Positions 62,789 to 64,000 of a stretch of DNA of 64,000 bases are shown here, piece after piece. Location: assembly GCF_004362195.1 (NCBI RefSeq), contig NZ_SNWG01000001.1:558001-622000 (forward strand), given 5' to 3'. The notes beneath the pieces are model-generated. The model saw nothing but the letters and a program-made list of their open reading frames with translations, did no database searches and was not told the DNA's origin. The stretch comes from Microbacterium sp. BK668. Lineage in GTDB: Bacteria; Actinomycetota; Actinomycetes; Actinomycetales; Microbacteriaceae. Within the stretch, counting starts at the first letter, position 1; every line of letters starts with the position of its first letter. The translations under genes were made by a program, and so were the position numbers.

Positions 62789-64000
62789 CGGACGGAGCCG
62801 CCCACCCCGGCCGCTCGGCGACGGAGCACCTCGGCCTCGGCGTCGTTTCCGGCCAGCGAAGCCGCAAGCAGGAACGCCGAGGCCGCGGCATCCGTCTCTC
62901 CCATGCGCTCGAGCAGCTCGCCGCGCACGCCGTGGTACGGGCGGAACTCCGCCAGCTCCGGCCCCAGCTCGTCGACGAGAGCCAGAGCGGCCTGCGGTCC
63001 ATCGCGCATCGACACGCCGACGGCCCGGTTGAGGCGCACCACCGGCGTGGGCGACAGGGTTACCAGCGCGTCGTAGAGTGCGACGATCCTGCTCCAATCG
63101 GTGTCGTCGACGCTTCTGGCCACGGCATGGCATTCCGCGACGGCGGCCTGGAGTCCGTAGTAGCCGAGGCCACGGTCGAATGACGCGGCCGTGGCGAGCG
63201 CCTCTCGTCCGCGGGCGATGGCCGACCGGTCCCACCGGGAGCGGTCCTGCTCGGCCAGGGTCAGAGGCAGGCCCTCTGCATCGCTTCGCGCGGCGAAGCG
63301 CGACGACTGGAACTCCATGAGCGCCGTCAGGGCGTAGATCTCGGGCTCGCCAGGAGCGAGCGCCGCGAGCTGTCGCGCGAGGCGGACCGCCTCCCGCGCC
63401 ACCGCGGGGCGCACCGGGTGGACTCCGTCGGTGGGCGCATACCCCTCGGTGAAGAGCAGGTAGATGACCTGCAGCACCGATGCCAGACGTGCGGGACGCT
63501 CGGACCGGTCCGGTATCTCGAACGGCACATCGGCCGCCGCGAGTGCGCGCTTCGCACGGACGATCCGCTGCTGCACCGCCGGGACCGTGAGCAGCATGAC
63601 CCGGGCGATCTGCTCGGTCGTGAGCCCCGCCACCGTCCGCAGCGTCAGGGTGAGTCGCGCCGCCGGCGCGAGCAGGGGATGGCACGCGACGAAGACGAGG
63701 CGGAGGACGTCATCGTCTATGCGGTCGGGGTCACCCGTCGACTCGACCGGATCCTCACGTTCGGAGAGCACGACCTCGTGTCCGAGCACGTCCATGCGCT
63801 GCTCCAGCCGCTCCCTCCGCCGCCACCCGTCGATCGCACGCCGCTTGGCCACCGTCAGCAGCCACGCGCCCGGATTGTCGGGGATGCCGGAGCGCGGCCA
63901 CGAGGCGAGGGCTTCGAGCAGCGCCTCCTGCGCGAGGTCCTCGGCCCACGGGAAGTCGCCGGTGTGACGGGTCAGAGCGGCGACGATGCGCGCCGACTCG
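62776..64000 (-). CDS. ECF sigma factor with a long C-terminal extension, 5' end outside window
   Basis: 408 codons within the window. Region sigma2 begins beyond 64000 (AEDLAQEALLEALASWPRSG is visible near the edge), sigma4 follows (AGLTTEQIARVMLLTVPAVQ, QRIVRAKRAL), and then a roughly 200-residue helical C-terminal domain (GLGYYGLQAAVAECHAVARS, ELAEFRPYHGVRGELLERMG) that resembles TPR-like tails of the ECF42-type groups. No anti-sigma is adjacent inside the window; the partner usually lies upstream, that is to the right of 64000. Convergent with parB, overlapping it by 13 nt. Start not seen. Confidence 0.85.
   Translation of the reverse strand, partial: ESARIVAALTRHTGDFPWAEDLAQEALLEALASWPRSGIPDNPGAWLLTVAKRRAIDGWRRRERLEQRMDVLGHEVVLSEREDPVESTGDPDRIDDDVLRLVFVACHPLLAPAARLTLTLRTVAGLTTEQIARVMLLTVPAVQQRIVRAKRALAAADVPFEIPDRSERPARLASVLQVIYLLFTEGYAPTDGVHPVRPAVAREAVRLARQLAALAPGEPEIYALTALMEFQSSRFAARSDAEGLPLTLAEQDRSRWDRSAIARGREALATAASFDRGLGYYGLQAAVAECHAVARSVDDTDWSRIVALYDALVTLSPTPVVRLNRAVGVSMRDGPQAALALVDELGPELAEFRPYHGVRGELLERMGETDAAASAFLLAASLAGNDAEAEVLRRRAAGVGGSVRYDA

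Overview
This GC-rich window is chromosomal DNA of a high-GC Gram-positive bacterium, most likely a Microbacteriaceae member close to Microbacterium. The evidence is the gene order around the replication origin (gyrA-gyrB-dciA-recF-dnaN-oriC-dnaA-rpmH-rnpA-yidD-yidC-jag-rsmG-parA-parB), the actinobacterial FhaA/FhaB/PstP/RodA/PbpA/PknA/PknB cell-wall kinase cluster, CrgA, a class E sortase, the NucS mismatch endonuclease and SHOCT-domain proteins. No phage, transposase, CRISPR array or resistance island is visible.

Layout. 1-6.4 kb: a truncated MalT-type LuxR regulator, three small membrane/SHOCT/DUF6325 genes, a beta-propeller protein and purA, all on the minus strand. 6.5-12.5 kb, plus strand: two tandem Pr6Pr-type membrane proteins, argG and a membrane-anchored penicillin-acylase-family hydrolase. 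12.5-19.9 kb, minus strand: a DUF559-type nuclease-like gene, then a six-gene Mrp Na+/H+ antiporter operon (mnhA-C-D-E-F-G) with 4-nt start/stop overlaps. 20-30 kb: a LacI regulator divergent from an MFS transporter, then nucS, small genes, a HAD phosphatase, a coiled-coil membrane protein coupled to a lysyl-phosphatidylglycerol-synthase-like protein, cspA, a GntR regulator, a GNAT gene and tRNA-Leu. 30-41 kb: the kinase/phosphatase/cell-wall operon, then a glutamine amidotransferase, a small membrane protein, a class E sortase and crgA. 41-46.4 kb: rhomboid protease, cyclophilin, YbaK-type deacylase, NUDIX, tRNA-Ala and tRNA-Ile, a VIT-family transporter and an unusual CGNR/LacI-HTH fusion regulator. 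46.4-63 kb: the origin region with gyrase, RecF, DciA, DnaN, DnaA, ribosomal protein L34, RNase P, membrane insertase and ParAB, ending in a truncated ECF sigma factor.

Working together. The 30-41 kb block couples peptidoglycan elongation and division (RodA, PbpA, CrgA) to Ser/Thr phosphorylation (PknA, PknB), dephosphorylation (PstP) and phosphopeptide readers (FhaA, FhaB). The origin block couples initiation (DnaA, DciA, DnaN), topology (GyrAB) and segregation (four parS sites plus ParAB).

Unexplained structure. A heptamer, GGATGCC, is scattered about 95 times (both strands, counted by eye) and inverted pairs of it form at least two terminator hairpins. Four 149-bp-period palindromic units lie between parS sites. 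Many genes have a TANNNT box 6-7 nt before the start codon, which predicts leaderless mRNAs. Two tRNA loci carry duplicated flanks. All assignments come from reading the sequence without database searches.
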